Below are positions 36,799 to 44,947 of a DNA stretch of 64,000 nt, piece by piece. Numbering within the stretch: the first letter of the stretch is position 1; each line of letters starts with the position of its first letter. The position numbers and the translations under genes were made by a program. The notes below the pieces were generated by a model. The model was not told where the DNA came from, did no database searches, and saw nothing but the letters and a program-made list of their open reading frames with translations. The stretch lies in IMG/VR virus record IMGVR_UViG_3300008108_000011, positions 124,001 to 188,000 of that record; one strand, written 5' to 3'. This stretch comes from a virus.

Positions 36799-37844
36799 CC
36801 GTAGCTCTTATTACTGACCAACATCTAGACGGGAGAAAAGGTAGTGTTGCGTTTTGGGAATACTTCAAAAAATTCTACGACGACATCTTCTTCCCAACAC
36901 TGGAGAGACATGGAATCAAGACTGTTATTGACCTCGGTGATACATTTGATAATCGTAAGGGGATTGATTTCAATGTTTGGAATCGTGTGCGTAGTTATTA
37001 TTTTCAACGTCTTGAAGATATGGGTATCTTCGTTCATATGATTCTTGGCAATCACTGCACCTATTACAAGAATACGAACGAGATTAACTCACCAGAACTT
37101 CTACTGAAAGATTTTAGCAACATCGAAATCTATTCTCGCCCAGAGACAGTAATGATTGATGGTGCTAAGATTCTGATGTTGCCATGGATTAACTCTTCTA
37201 ACTACGAAGAGACAATGCGTTGGATTAATGATACCAGTGCTGAGATTGCTATGGGTCACCTTGAACTATCTGGTTTTGAAGTGACTCCTGGCAATAAACA
37301 AGAGCACGGTATGGATCCCTCTATCTTCAAAAAGTTCAAGCAAGTATTTTCAGGTCATTACCACCACAAATCATCCAGAGGAAACATCACCTATCTGGGC
37401 AATCCTTACCAGATGTTCTGGAATGATTATAAAGACGAGCGAGGATTCCACCTTTATGAACCGACAACAAATAAACTCAAGCGGGTCAAGAACCCTTATG
37501 AGATTTTCCAGAAAATCTATTACAATGATTCTACTGGTTCTCATCTCAGCTTCAATACCTCTGAGTGTGCAAATTCTTTTGTCAAGATTATCGTAGAAGA
37601 TAAGAAAGACTATACCGAGTTTGAAAAATTTGTAGACTCTGTGTTTGCAACTCAACCACATGATGTAAAGATTATTGAAACTCTTGTCAACGATGCGTTT
37701 GTTGAAGATGATGAGAATGTAGAAATTAAAGATACTCTTACACTTCTTAACGAATATATTGACGAGGTAGAGATTGCCGTAGACAAAGCAAAGTTAAAGA
37801 GTATAATGAAATCACTATATATTGAGAGTTGTGAGGTAGTATAA
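36795..37844 (+). CDS. 47: Recombination exonuclease subunit gp47 (Mre11-like)
   Basis: A 349-residue calcineurin-like phosphoesterase (T4 gp47 has 339). Metal-binding motifs are DQH (8-10), DLGDTFDN (46-53), LGNH (84-87), MGHLEL and SGHYHHKS. It is the nuclease of the gp46/47 complex that resects ends for recombination. It overlaps gp55 by 4 nt and the DUF3110-like gene by 1 nt; gp46 follows it. Confidence 0.95.
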   Translation: MTVALITDQHLDGRKGSVAFWEYFKKFYDDIFFPTLERHGIKTVIDLGDTFDNRKGIDFNVWNRVRSYYFQRLEDMGIFVHMILGNHCTYYKNTNEINSPELLLKDFSNIEIYSRPETVMIDGAKILMLPWINSSNYEETMRWINDTSAEIAMGHLELSGFEVTPGNKQEHGMDPSIFKKFKQVFSGHYHHKSSRGNITYLGNPYQMFWNDYKDERGFHLYEPTTNKLKRVKNPYEIFQKIYYNDSTGSHLSFNTSECANSFVKIIVEDKKDYTEFEKFVDSVFATQPHDVKIIETLVNDAFVEDDENVEIKDTLTLLNEYIDEVEIAVDKAKLKSIMKSLYIESCEVV

Positions 37845-38131
37845 TGTATCTTATCACCCTTGCCGAACATACTGATGGTGTTTATTCGGTTGTTGACGAG
37901 GAGGGTGATCATGTGATATACTTTTTCCGAGATGAAGATGATGCTGAAAGATATCTTGGTTTACTTGAAGCAAACGATGATGATGATGCACTTCCCCCCT
38001 TAACAACTCACGAAATTGATATCAAAGCAGGTATTGGTATGTGTGAATTGCGAGGTATGAAATACCTCATCGTTGAACCTGACGACATTATTGTTCCCCC
38101 TAGAACTTATGATAATTTTCAAGACGATTAA
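37844..38131 (+). CDS. DUF3110-like small acidic protein
   Basis: A 95-residue acidic protein (LITLAEHTDGVYSVVDEEGD, then FFRDEDDAERYLGLLE and EPDDIIVPP). The pattern of a short beta strand, a D-D-A-E-R-Y helix and a terminal VEPDDIIVPP resembles DUF3110, a family found mainly in cyanobacteria. It sits between gp47 and gp46, overlapping gp46 by 23 nt. The function is unknown. The family link is by eye and supports a cyanobacterial host. Confidence 0.55.
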   Translation: MYLITLAEHTDGVYSVVDEEGDHVIYFFRDEDDAERYLGLLEANDDDDALPPLTTHEIDIKAGIGMCELRGMKYLIVEPDDIIVPPRTYDNFQDD

Positions 38132-39833
38132 ATGGAAAAACTTTCTTTCTACTGGTGCTCAGTTTACCGAGATTTCACTGACTGATAGAAAGAGTAGTTT
38201 GATTGTGGGAACTAATGGTGCTGGAAAATCAACCATTCTGGATGCTCTCACCTTCTCTTTATTTGGTAAACCATTTCGTAAGATTAATAAGCCACAACTT
38301 CTTAATTCTATCAATCAGTCTGATTGTGTTGTAGAAGTTAATTTTGATATTGGTAATAATAAATACAAAGTGATTCGTGGCATTAAACCAAACAAGTTTG
38401 AAATCTATCAGAATGGTGCGCTACTTAACCAAGATTCATCCGCTGTAGATCAGCAGAAACATTTTGAGCAAACGATTCTGAAGATGAATTATAAATCGTT
38501 TACTCAAATTGTTGTGCTTGGGTCATCGACCTTTGTGCCATTTATGCGTCTTCCATTGGCAGCTCGTAGAGAAATCATCGAAGACATTCTTGACATTCAG
38601 ATCTTCTCAACTATGAATGTCAATTTGAAAGAAAAAATTAAGGTAATTAATGAAGAACTGAAAGACCACGAATATAAACTGTCTCTCGTTAAAGAGAAGA
38701 TTGACATGCAGAAGCAGTTTATGCTTGATATTGAAAAAAAGAATAAAGAAGATATCCAAGAAAAAGAGAATAAGAAAGAATCTTTGTTAACAGAATCTCT
38801 AAATTATGAGACAGAAATCCTCCATAACGACAAGGAAATCGACACTAAGACCGCTGCCGTTTCAGACACGCAGACTCTTAAAGCAACGATCACTAAGGTT
38901 AATACGCTCAGCAACAAAATATCATCCAAACAAAAAACATATAATAAAGAAAAAATATTCTTTGAGCAGAATGATACATGCCCGACCTGTGGGCAGAACA
39001 TTGAGGAGCATTTTAAACAAGAGAAGATCCAAGTTCTCTCGGATAAACTTGTTGAGGTGGAGAAAGCTATGTCTGATTTGGGACAACAACTTTCCGATCT
39101 CCAAAGTAAAGAGAATACCTTTATTCTTTTGATTGATGAAATTAACGAACTCAATCTAAAGAATCGACAACTCAATAATGAAATTAAGTCACTTCATAGA
39201 AGAATTGAAGAGCTGGACGACGACATCAGAAAACTGCGGAATTCAGATGTCAATCAACGGGAACAGTTTTCAATACTTAAATCCCTCAGCGAAGACGGGA
39301 AGCGAATCCAAACAACGATTTCTGAAACAAAAGAAGAAAAAGACTGCTTACTCACAGCGGCGCAACTTCTTAAAGACTCGGGCATCAAAACGAGGATCAT
39401 CAAAAAATACCTCCCGACGATGAACAAACTTATCAATGACTATCTTGATAAGATGGAATTTCCAGCATCGTTTATGCTCAACGAAAGTTTTGAAGAAGTA
39501 ATTAAATCACGTTATAGGGATGAATTTAGTTATGAATCTTTTTCTGAAGGCGAAAAGGCTAGAATCGATATTGCTTTGCTGCTTACTTGGCGTAGCATTG
39601 CTAAACTTAAGAATAGCGTGGATACTAATCTTTTGATTCTTGATGAGATCTTTGACGGGTCACTTGATCAATCTGGTAACAGCGACCTCGGATGGATTCT
39701 AAAAACCTTTGATGACAAAACGAATGTGTTTGTTATCTCCCACCGTGATAATATGGCAGACAAGTTTGACCGCTGCCTACGATTTGAGAAACATAAGAAC
39801 TTCTCATACGTCACAGACGAAACATCAGAATAA
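38109..39833 (+). CDS. 46: Recombination exonuclease subunit gp46 (Rad50-like)
   Basis: The start MIIFKTIKWKNFLSTG at 38109 matches SMC/Rad50-type beginnings; an in-frame ATG at 38073 lies too far upstream. It has 574 residues (T4 gp46 has 560). Walker A GTNGAGKS is at 34-41, the coiled coil is interrupted by a CPTC zinc hook (Cys291, Cys294), and the C-terminal ABC signature FSEGEKARID precedes LLILDEIFDGSLD. With gp47 it processes DNA ends. Confidence 0.95.
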   Translation: MIIFKTIKWKNFLSTGAQFTEISLTDRKSSLIVGTNGAGKSTILDALTFSLFGKPFRKINKPQLLNSINQSDCVVEVNFDIGNNKYKVIRGIKPNKFEIYQNGALLNQDSSAVDQQKHFEQTILKMNYKSFTQIVVLGSSTFVPFMRLPLAARREIIEDILDIQIFSTMNVNLKEKIKVINEELKDHEYKLSLVKEKIDMQKQFMLDIEKKNKEDIQEKENKKESLLTESLNYETEILHNDKEIDTKTAAVSDTQTLKATITKVNTLSNKISSKQKTYNKEKIFFEQNDTCPTCGQNIEEHFKQEKIQVLSDKLVEVEKAMSDLGQQLSDLQSKENTFILLIDEINELNLKNRQLNNEIKSLHRRIEELDDDIRKLRNSDVNQREQFSILKSLSEDGKRIQTTISETKEEKDCLLTAAQLLKDSGIKTRIIKKYLPTMNKLINDYLDKMEFPASFMLNESFEEVIKSRYRDEFSYESFSEGEKARIDIALLLTWRSIAKLKNSVDTNLLILDEIFDGSLDQSGNSDLGWILKTFDDKTNVFVISHRDNMADKFDRCLRFEKHKNFSYVTDETSE

Positions 39834-39839
39834 CTTAAC

Positions 39840-39862
39840 AGGGGTTGCTGCGGCACCCCTTT
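39840..39862 (+). terminator. Possible terminator after gp46
   Basis: AGGGGT (39840-39845) pairs with ACCCCT (39855-39860), with an inner 2-bp GC extension, followed only by TT. The T tract is weak, and the hairpin overlaps the -35 of the next promoter. Confidence 0.4.
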
Positions 39863-39873
39863 CGTCGTATAGT
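39845..39873 (+). promoter_or_regulatory. Sigma-70-like promoter before the VWA gene
   Basis: TTGCTG (39845-39850) and TATAGT (39868-39873) are separated by 17 nt, 23 nt before the ATG at 39897. Confidence 0.5.
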
Positions 39874-39896
39874 AGGTTCATCAACGAAAGAGACCG

Positions 39897-41975
39897 ATGT
39901 TCAACGCCGAAGTCAAGGGCAATCTCGCTCGCCTGCTCGCTACTGAGAATCTGATTGTTGAGCATCGCCCTGTAGAGACGGCGATGTTCAACGTGAAAGA
40001 CCGTATTCTTACCTTGCCGATGTGGGAGAAAGCATCCGCTAACGTATACGATATGCTCGTGGGGCATGAAGTCGGTCACGCTCTATATACCCCTGACAAG
40101 TGGGGTGATGACTATGGCATTCCTCAGTCGTATCTGAATGTCTGCGGATATCGTGAGTTGCATGATGAAGATTTCTTCTGCATCGGTGATCGTAGCCTTG
40201 ATTCGTATGCTTTGATTGACCGTGTGAATCTTTTCTTCAAAGTTGGTATTCATGCTGGAGAAATCTTTGAGTGGAATATCGAAGAGAAAACAATCATCGA
40301 TGAACTTGCTGATGCTGAAACCTTTGAGCAAGTTGTAGATGTTGCCCGCAAGATTCTTGCATACACTGAGCAACAGGAGCAACAGCAGGTTGTTGAAGCG
40401 CAAGGCGACCTTCAGCAATCTACTCAAGGTGGGGGTGATTCCACTCAAGGTGGGGGTGAACCTACCGATGGTGATGGTAATCAACCTCAGCAAACTTCTG
40501 GTGACGGCAACCAAACTAAGGGTGCTGATTCCAATCAACCCAATGAGCAAGGTGAAGGTGCTACCAATGGTGGTGGTCAAACGAATACGCTTGAGTCTGA
40601 AACTGACAAGGCATTCACTGAGAATCAGAAACAACTGATTAGCGATTATCCTCGTGCTAATCATCTGAACTATATTGAGTTGCCTGACATTAAAGTAGAA
40701 AACTTTGTTATTACGAACAAAGAAGTGATGGAAGATTGTAACACCTGTTTCGGTGAGCAGTCTCAAAAACTTTTTGCTGAAGTTGACAAACAGTATCTGA
40801 CTTTCCGTGCGGAAGCTCAACGTGAGGTTAACTACCTTGTGAAAGAGTTTGAGATGCGTAAGTCAGCCGATCAGTATGCTCGTGCTAGCACTGCTAAAAC
40901 TGGCGTTCTTGACACAGCACTTCTTCACACCTACAAGTGGAATGAAGATGTATTCAAGAAAATCAATGTGGTGCCTGACGGTAAGAATCACGGTCTGATT
41001 TTCATTCTCGATTGGTCTGGATCTATGGGTGGTATCTTACAAGATACTGCTAAGCAACTGCTGAACCTCGCATGGTTCTGTAAAAAAGTGCAGATTCCTT
41101 TTGACATCTATGCTTTCACCAACGACTATTGGTATCACAAATCCTACGATTATTCTTCTGGCACTCGCACTAAACCACAGAAGATTCAAACTCCCAAAGC
41201 AGGTCAAGTGCAAATGTGTGAGCACTTCCGTCTGCTAAATCTTGTCAGCAGCAATGGTCGTAACGGCAAAGATCTTGAAGCACAACTGAAAAACTTCTGG
41301 CGTCTTGTTACTGGTGAGAGTGGTTACTCTGGATACTCTATGCCCGCTGGGTATGGTCTGTCTGGCACTCCTCTTCATGAAGCTGCTATTTCTCTGACTG
41401 CACTTATTCCCGACTTCCAGAAGCGCAACAAAGTTCAAAAGACTAATGTTATTATTCTGACTGACGGTGAATCTGCCAGCATCAACTATTACACTGATCA
41501 AAAGTATGGTAGTCGTATGGGAACACAATATGTAACCAATGATTGTGTTCTGCGTGATCGCAAGACTGGTCGTGTGTATCCTCGTTTTGACAATGGTGGA
41601 TACTATGGCAACTCAGATCTTATCACTAAAGTGTTTCTTCAAAATGTTCGTGATCGCTTCCCTGATGTAAACCTGATTGGTATTCGTCTGGTGAATGGTC
41701 GTGGTCTTAACACCACTTACAATGCTGAAGATTGTAAAACGGATTGGAATGAAGTTCAGAAGCAGTGGAAAAAATCTAAGTCTGCTGAACTGGTTGAGCA
41801 TCTTGGTTATCAGGCATTGTATCTGATGGGAACTGATTCCCTCGCTGTCAATAGTGAGTTTGATGTTGAAGAAGATGCTACTGAGAAAGAAATCGGCAAA
41901 GCATTTACTAAAGCACTCGCCAAGAAAGGTGTCAACAAAAAAATGCTTACATCTTTTGCCACGTTGATTTCATGA
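39897..41975 (+). CDS. Metallopeptidase-like and VWA-domain protein (CobT-like partner of CobS)
   Basis: A 692-residue protein. The N-terminus has GHEVGHALYTP with an HExxH motif (His57, Glu58, His61). Residues about 150-240 are a Gly/Gln/Asn/Thr-rich linker that includes two copies of a STQGGG unit. The C-terminal VWA domain has the MIDAS motif DWSGS (Asp372, Ser374, Ser376), a FTND loop and LTDGES. This architecture (metallopeptidase-like plus VWA) is found with MoxR-type AAA+ ATPases, and cobS lies just downstream. CobT, the cobaltochelatase VWA subunit, is the nearest well-known analogue. A chaperone or metal-insertase role is inferred; cobalamin synthesis is not shown. Confidence 0.65.
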   Translation: MFNAEVKGNLARLLATENLIVEHRPVETAMFNVKDRILTLPMWEKASANVYDMLVGHEVGHALYTPDKWGDDYGIPQSYLNVCGYRELHDEDFFCIGDRSLDSYALIDRVNLFFKVGIHAGEIFEWNIEEKTIIDELADAETFEQVVDVARKILAYTEQQEQQQVVEAQGDLQQSTQGGGDSTQGGGEPTDGDGNQPQQTSGDGNQTKGADSNQPNEQGEGATNGGGQTNTLESETDKAFTENQKQLISDYPRANHLNYIELPDIKVENFVITNKEVMEDCNTCFGEQSQKLFAEVDKQYLTFRAEAQREVNYLVKEFEMRKSADQYARASTAKTGVLDTALLHTYKWNEDVFKKINVVPDGKNHGLIFILDWSGSMGGILQDTAKQLLNLAWFCKKVQIPFDIYAFTNDYWYHKSYDYSSGTRTKPQKIQTPKAGQVQMCEHFRLLNLVSSNGRNGKDLEAQLKNFWRLVTGESGYSGYSMPAGYGLSGTPLHEAAISLTALIPDFQKRNKVQKTNVIILTDGESASINYYTDQKYGSRMGTQYVTNDCVLRDRKTGRVYPRFDNGGYYGNSDLITKVFLQNVRDRFPDVNLIGIRLVNGRGLNTTYNAEDCKTDWNEVQKQWKKSKSAELVEHLGYQALYLMGTDSLAVNSEFDVEEDATEKEIGKAFTKALAKKGVNKKMLTSFATLIS

Positions 41976-42625
41976 ATAGTAATTTTGAAAAAAACGGCTT
42001 TCTTGTAGTTCGTAATTATCTAGATCAAATTGGTTTAGATATTAACGTTCTACAAGAATATTTTTATTTGAAAGGATTAACAACGAAAGTCAAAGATGAT
42101 CCTCAAACACCAGGATCTGTAAACTATTATTCTGATTTATTAACAGAAACTATTCTGAAAATATCTAAATCAAAATTTGAAAAATTCACGGGATATAATT
42201 TATTGCCAACTTATAGTTTTTCTAGACTTTATTTGAAGGGAAATAAATTAACAAAACATACAGATAGAATGTCGGCTGAAATATCTGGAACTCTATGCAT
42301 TGATTATTCTGGCGAACATCATTCTGAAATTTATATGTCTCCAACAGATAAAGAAAGTGATGCAACTAAAGTAATATTAAATCCAGGAGATCTTTGTGTT
42401 TATAATGGAATTAAAATGTGGCATTGGAGAGACCGAGTAAAAAATGATTGGTTGCTGCATACTTTCCTTCATTATGTCAATGCAGATGGAGATAAAAAAC
42501 ATTTAGTTTACGATCAAAGATCATACTTAGGAATGCCATCTATTAATGATAAACAATTTAATCAGGGGCACGTATCAAATTATTTTAAGTCATACATAAG
42601 CAACGCTTATCGACAACTCCCTTGA
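41972..42625 (+). CDS. Putative 2OG-Fe(II) oxygenase inside the CobS locus
   Basis: A 217-residue protein overlapping the VWA gene by 4 nt. LTKHTDRMSAEISGT holds the H-x-D pair (His96, Asp98), and IKMWHWRDR has the distal His151 with Arg153. The double-stranded beta-helix core (ISGTLCIDYSG, then NPGDLCVYNG) matches prolyl-4-hydroxylase-like cyanophage dioxygenases. Its position between the VWA gene and cobS suggests that it belongs to the same function. The substrate is unknown. Confidence 0.75.
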   Translation: MNSNFEKNGFLVVRNYLDQIGLDINVLQEYFYLKGLTTKVKDDPQTPGSVNYYSDLLTETILKISKSKFEKFTGYNLLPTYSFSRLYLKGNKLTKHTDRMSAEISGTLCIDYSGEHHSEIYMSPTDKESDATKVILNPGDLCVYNGIKMWHWRDRVKNDWLLHTFLHYVNADGDKKHLVYDQRSYLGMPSINDKQFNQGHVSNYFKSYISNAYRQLP

Positions 42626-42650
42626 CCTCTCACCTCTCTTGCCCTATAAT
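42622..42650 (+). promoter_or_regulatory. Sigma-70-like promoter for cobS
   Basis: TTGACC (42622-42627) and consensus TATAAT (42645-42650) are 17 nt apart, 26 nt before the cobS ATG. The -35 overlaps the stop codon of the dioxygenase gene. Confidence 0.75.
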
Positions 42651-42676
42651 ATCTACATACCAAACAACCCCACACC

Positions 42677-43771
42677 ATGAAAAACTTTGAAGTCGCCCCC
42701 ATGATTGACCGCTTCGGCGCTGTGGTGACCGCTGCTGATGTTCGTGCCTATGCCGATGAGGTTGGTATTTCTTATCAGACTCTCACTAAGAAACTGGAGC
42801 AGTTTAAGGTGCAGCGTGGCATGTGGCATCTGACTGCTGCTGAGCAACTGGAGCAAACTTATAATCAACCCGCTGTGGAACCTGTGGCAGAAAACCCTGA
42901 AAACTTTATTCCTGCGAAAGATGCTTCCTTCGTCAGCTTTGGTAACTTTAGTGATATTAAGAAGATTGTTTCTTCTCGCCAGTATTATCCTATCTTCATC
43001 ACTGGTCTCTCTGGCAACGGTAAAACTTTCAGTGTTGAGCAAGCTTGTGCTCAACTGAAGCGTGAACTGATTCGTGTCAACATCACCATTGAAACCGACG
43101 AGGATGACCTGATTGGTGGTTTCCGTCTCGTCAACGGTGAGACGGTGTGGCATGACGGTCCTGTAGTGCAGGCACTGAATCGCGGTGCTATTCTGCTGCT
43201 TGACGAGATTGACCTTGCCTCTAACAAAATCCTCTGCCTGCAATCGGTGCTTGAGGGTAAGGGCGTCTTCCTTAAGAAGATCGGCAAGTATGTCAAACCC
43301 GCTGCTGGTTTCAACGTTGTTGCTACTGCCAACACTAAAGGTAAGGGTAGCGATGACGGTCGCTTCATCGGCACCAACGTGCTCAACGAAGCATTCCTTG
43401 AGCGTTTCCCTGTGACCTTTGAGCAGGCATATCCTACTCCTAAGGTTGAAACTGCTATTCTCAAGAAAGCTTCTGAGTCTCTCAACTGCTACGATGAAGA
43501 GTTTGTGGGTCGTCTGGTTGCATGGGCAGAAATCATTCGTAAGACTTTCTACGATGGTGGTGTTGATGAAATCATTTCTACTCGTCGCCTAGTGCATGTT
43601 ATTCGTGCCTTCAGCATCTTCGGCAAGCGTAAGAAAGCAATCGAAGTGTGTATTGCTCGTTTCGATGATGAGACTAAGCAATCCTTCATGGAACTCTATA
43701 CTAAGATTGATGCTTCCATTGATGCTCAAACTGAAACTACTCAGCCTGAACTGACTGTTGAAACTCTCTGA
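42677..43771 (+). CDS. cobS: AAA+ ATPase CobS (MoxR-type)
   Basis: A 364-residue AAA+ protein with Walker A GLSGNGKT (110-117), Walker B LLLDEID (Asp176, Glu177), a sensor-1 ATANT near 223 and a pre-Walker VSFGNF. The segment GGFRLVNGETVWHDGPV is typical of the cobaltochelatase CobS subunit and its cyanophage relatives. In bacteria, CobS, CobT and CobN insert cobalt during aerobic B12 synthesis; the phage has no CobN here. It has its own strong sigma-70-like promoter. Confidence 0.88.
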   Translation: MKNFEVAPMIDRFGAVVTAADVRAYADEVGISYQTLTKKLEQFKVQRGMWHLTAAEQLEQTYNQPAVEPVAENPENFIPAKDASFVSFGNFSDIKKIVSSRQYYPIFITGLSGNGKTFSVEQACAQLKRELIRVNITIETDEDDLIGGFRLVNGETVWHDGPVVQALNRGAILLLDEIDLASNKILCLQSVLEGKGVFLKKIGKYVKPAAGFNVVATANTKGKGSDDGRFIGTNVLNEAFLERFPVTFEQAYPTPKVETAILKKASESLNCYDEEFVGRLVAWAEIIRKTFYDGGVDEIISTRRLVHVIRAFSIFGKRKKAIEVCIARFDDETKQSFMELYTKIDASIDAQTETTQPELTVETL

Positions 43772-43977
43772 TGTTTGATAATCTCTCTCGCCACACCCTC
43801 ATCCAACTTAAAGATGGGGGTGTTTTTTCAATTAAATGTAAAGTCATGGAATATCACAGTGGTAAAGATATTCCATGTTACTTGGGAATAAAATATCCGA
43901 CTGGCATCGTGGGTGTTGACTCTTTTACTTCAAGATGCTATACTAACCAAATAGATTCTATTATCAAGGAAATCTAA
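43771..43977 (+). CDS. Short hypothetical ORF containing a terminator
   Basis: A 68-residue ORF overlapping the cobS stop by 1 nt (TGATG). It has no recognised family (LIQLKDGGVFSIKC suggests a small beta protein). A convincing intrinsic terminator covers its codons 8-20, and a sigma-70-like promoter covers its 3' end, so full-length expression would need readthrough from cobS. It may be genuine, but the evidence is limited to the open frame and the translational coupling. Confidence 0.4.
   Translation: MFDNLSRHTLIQLKDGGVFSIKCKVMEYHSGKDIPCYLGIKYPTGIVGVDSFTSRCYTNQIDSIIKEI
43794..43828 (+). terminator. Intrinsic terminator after cobS, inside a short ORF
   Basis: CACCCTCATC (43794-43803) pairs with GATGGGGGTG (43813-43822), 10 bp with one G-T pair, over a 9-nt loop, and is followed by TTTTTT (43823-43828). 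Confidence 0.8.
43916..43944 (+). promoter_or_regulatory. Sigma-70-like promoter with extended -10 for the gp45 operon
   Basis: TTGACT (43916-43921) and TATACT (43939-43944) are spaced by 17 nt, and the -10 is preceded by TGC (43936-43938), forming an extended -10. It lies inside the 3' end of the short ORF, 35 nt before the next ATG. Confidence 0.75.
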
Positions 43978-43979
43978 CT

Positions 43980-44288
43980 ATGCAATGGAAATACAATGAA
44001 GACAAAATCCTTAAAGACGTTGAGGATTATGTAGTGAGCACATACCACGGTCATTACTGTGGGGATGAAGAAGGATACGATGATATCCAAACAATTGATC
44101 TGATGGCGGCGAAGAAACTTGCTGCTCCTTTCTGTCAAGCAAATATTCTTAAGTATGGCAGTCGCTATGGTGATAAGGATGGTCGTAATAAGCGTGACCT
44201 TTTGAAAGTGATTCACTACGCAATGCTTCTGCTTAACTTTGATGGTCACTACACTCGCACACAGAACGGTCTACAGGAGTTTAAATGA
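43980..44288 (+). CDS. Small hypothetical protein, possibly DUF3310-like
   Basis: A 102-residue helical protein with an acidic N-terminal half and KYGSRYGDKDGRNKRDLLKV near 60, followed by a hydrophobic helix. The Y-x-x-R...K-G...D-L-x-K pattern recalls the small DUF3310 phage family, which is mainly helical, but the match is weak. It is the first gene after the extended -10 promoter and overlaps gp45 by 4 nt, so it is transcribed with the clamp and clamp loader. Confidence 0.45.
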   Translation: MQWKYNEDKILKDVEDYVVSTYHGHYCGDEEGYDDIQTIDLMAAKKLAAPFCQANILKYGSRYGDKDGRNKRDLLKVIHYAMLLLNFDGHYTRTQNGLQEFK

Positions 44289-44947
44289 GCACAGTCGCAC
44301 TTTCCCAAACTACTCTGAATATTCTTAAGAACTTTGCCACTATCAACAATGGCATCATTATTAAAAAAGGAAACACGCTACGAACTATCTCAAATGCTGA
44401 GAACATTCTCGCAGCGGCGAACGTTGAAGAATCCTTTCCTCAAACTTTTGCGATTTATGATCTTAACCAGTTTCTGGCTGGTTTATCATTGTTCGATAAT
44501 CCTTCTTTGGTGTTTGATAATGCCGATTATGTTACTATCAAAGATGGGCGTAGTCGTGTCAAATATTACTTTAGTGACCCTGAGATTACACTTAAAACTG
44601 CTCCAGATAAATCCGTAAAATATCCTGGATCTGACATTCAGTTTACATTGTCTGCTGCTAATATTGCTGCTATTCAAAAGGCAACTGGTATTTACAAACT
44701 GCCTGATTTGAATATCAGCTCAGATGAAGAGATCGTTCTCTCAGTGCGCGACAATGAAGTGTCAACTTCCAACACGTATGATATCATTGTTCCTGGCACC
44801 TTTGAAGGAACTCATTCTCTTGACCTCAAGGTTGAGAATATTCGTCTTCTTCAAGGTGACTATCAAGTTGGAGTTTCCAAGCATTACATTTCTGAGTGGA
44901 AGCATCTTAACTTTGATCTTACTTATTATATTGCACTTGAACCTTGA
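44285..44947 (+). CDS. 45: Sliding clamp gp45
   Basis: A 220-residue protein (T4 gp45 has 228). It opens with LSQTTLNILKNFATINNGI, the typical start of T4-like clamps, and has the internal beta-alpha repeats of the PCNA fold. It tethers polymerase gp43 to DNA and activates gp55-dependent late transcription. It overlaps its upstream neighbour by 4 nt and gp44 by 1 nt. Confidence 0.93.
   Translation: MSTVALSQTTLNILKNFATINNGIIIKKGNTLRTISNAENILAAANVEESFPQTFAIYDLNQFLAGLSLFDNPSLVFDNADYVTIKDGRSRVKYYFSDPEITLKTAPDKSVKYPGSDIQFTLSAANIAAIQKATGIYKLPDLNISSDEEIVLSVRDNEVSTSNTYDIIVPGTFEGTHSLDLKVENIRLLQGDYQVGVSKHYISEWKHLNFDLTYYIALEP

Noticed and set aside
40083-40820. Minus-strand open frame of 245 codons
   Set aside because: It is antisense to the VWA gene, low in complexity and without family motifs, while the + strand protein has clear domains.
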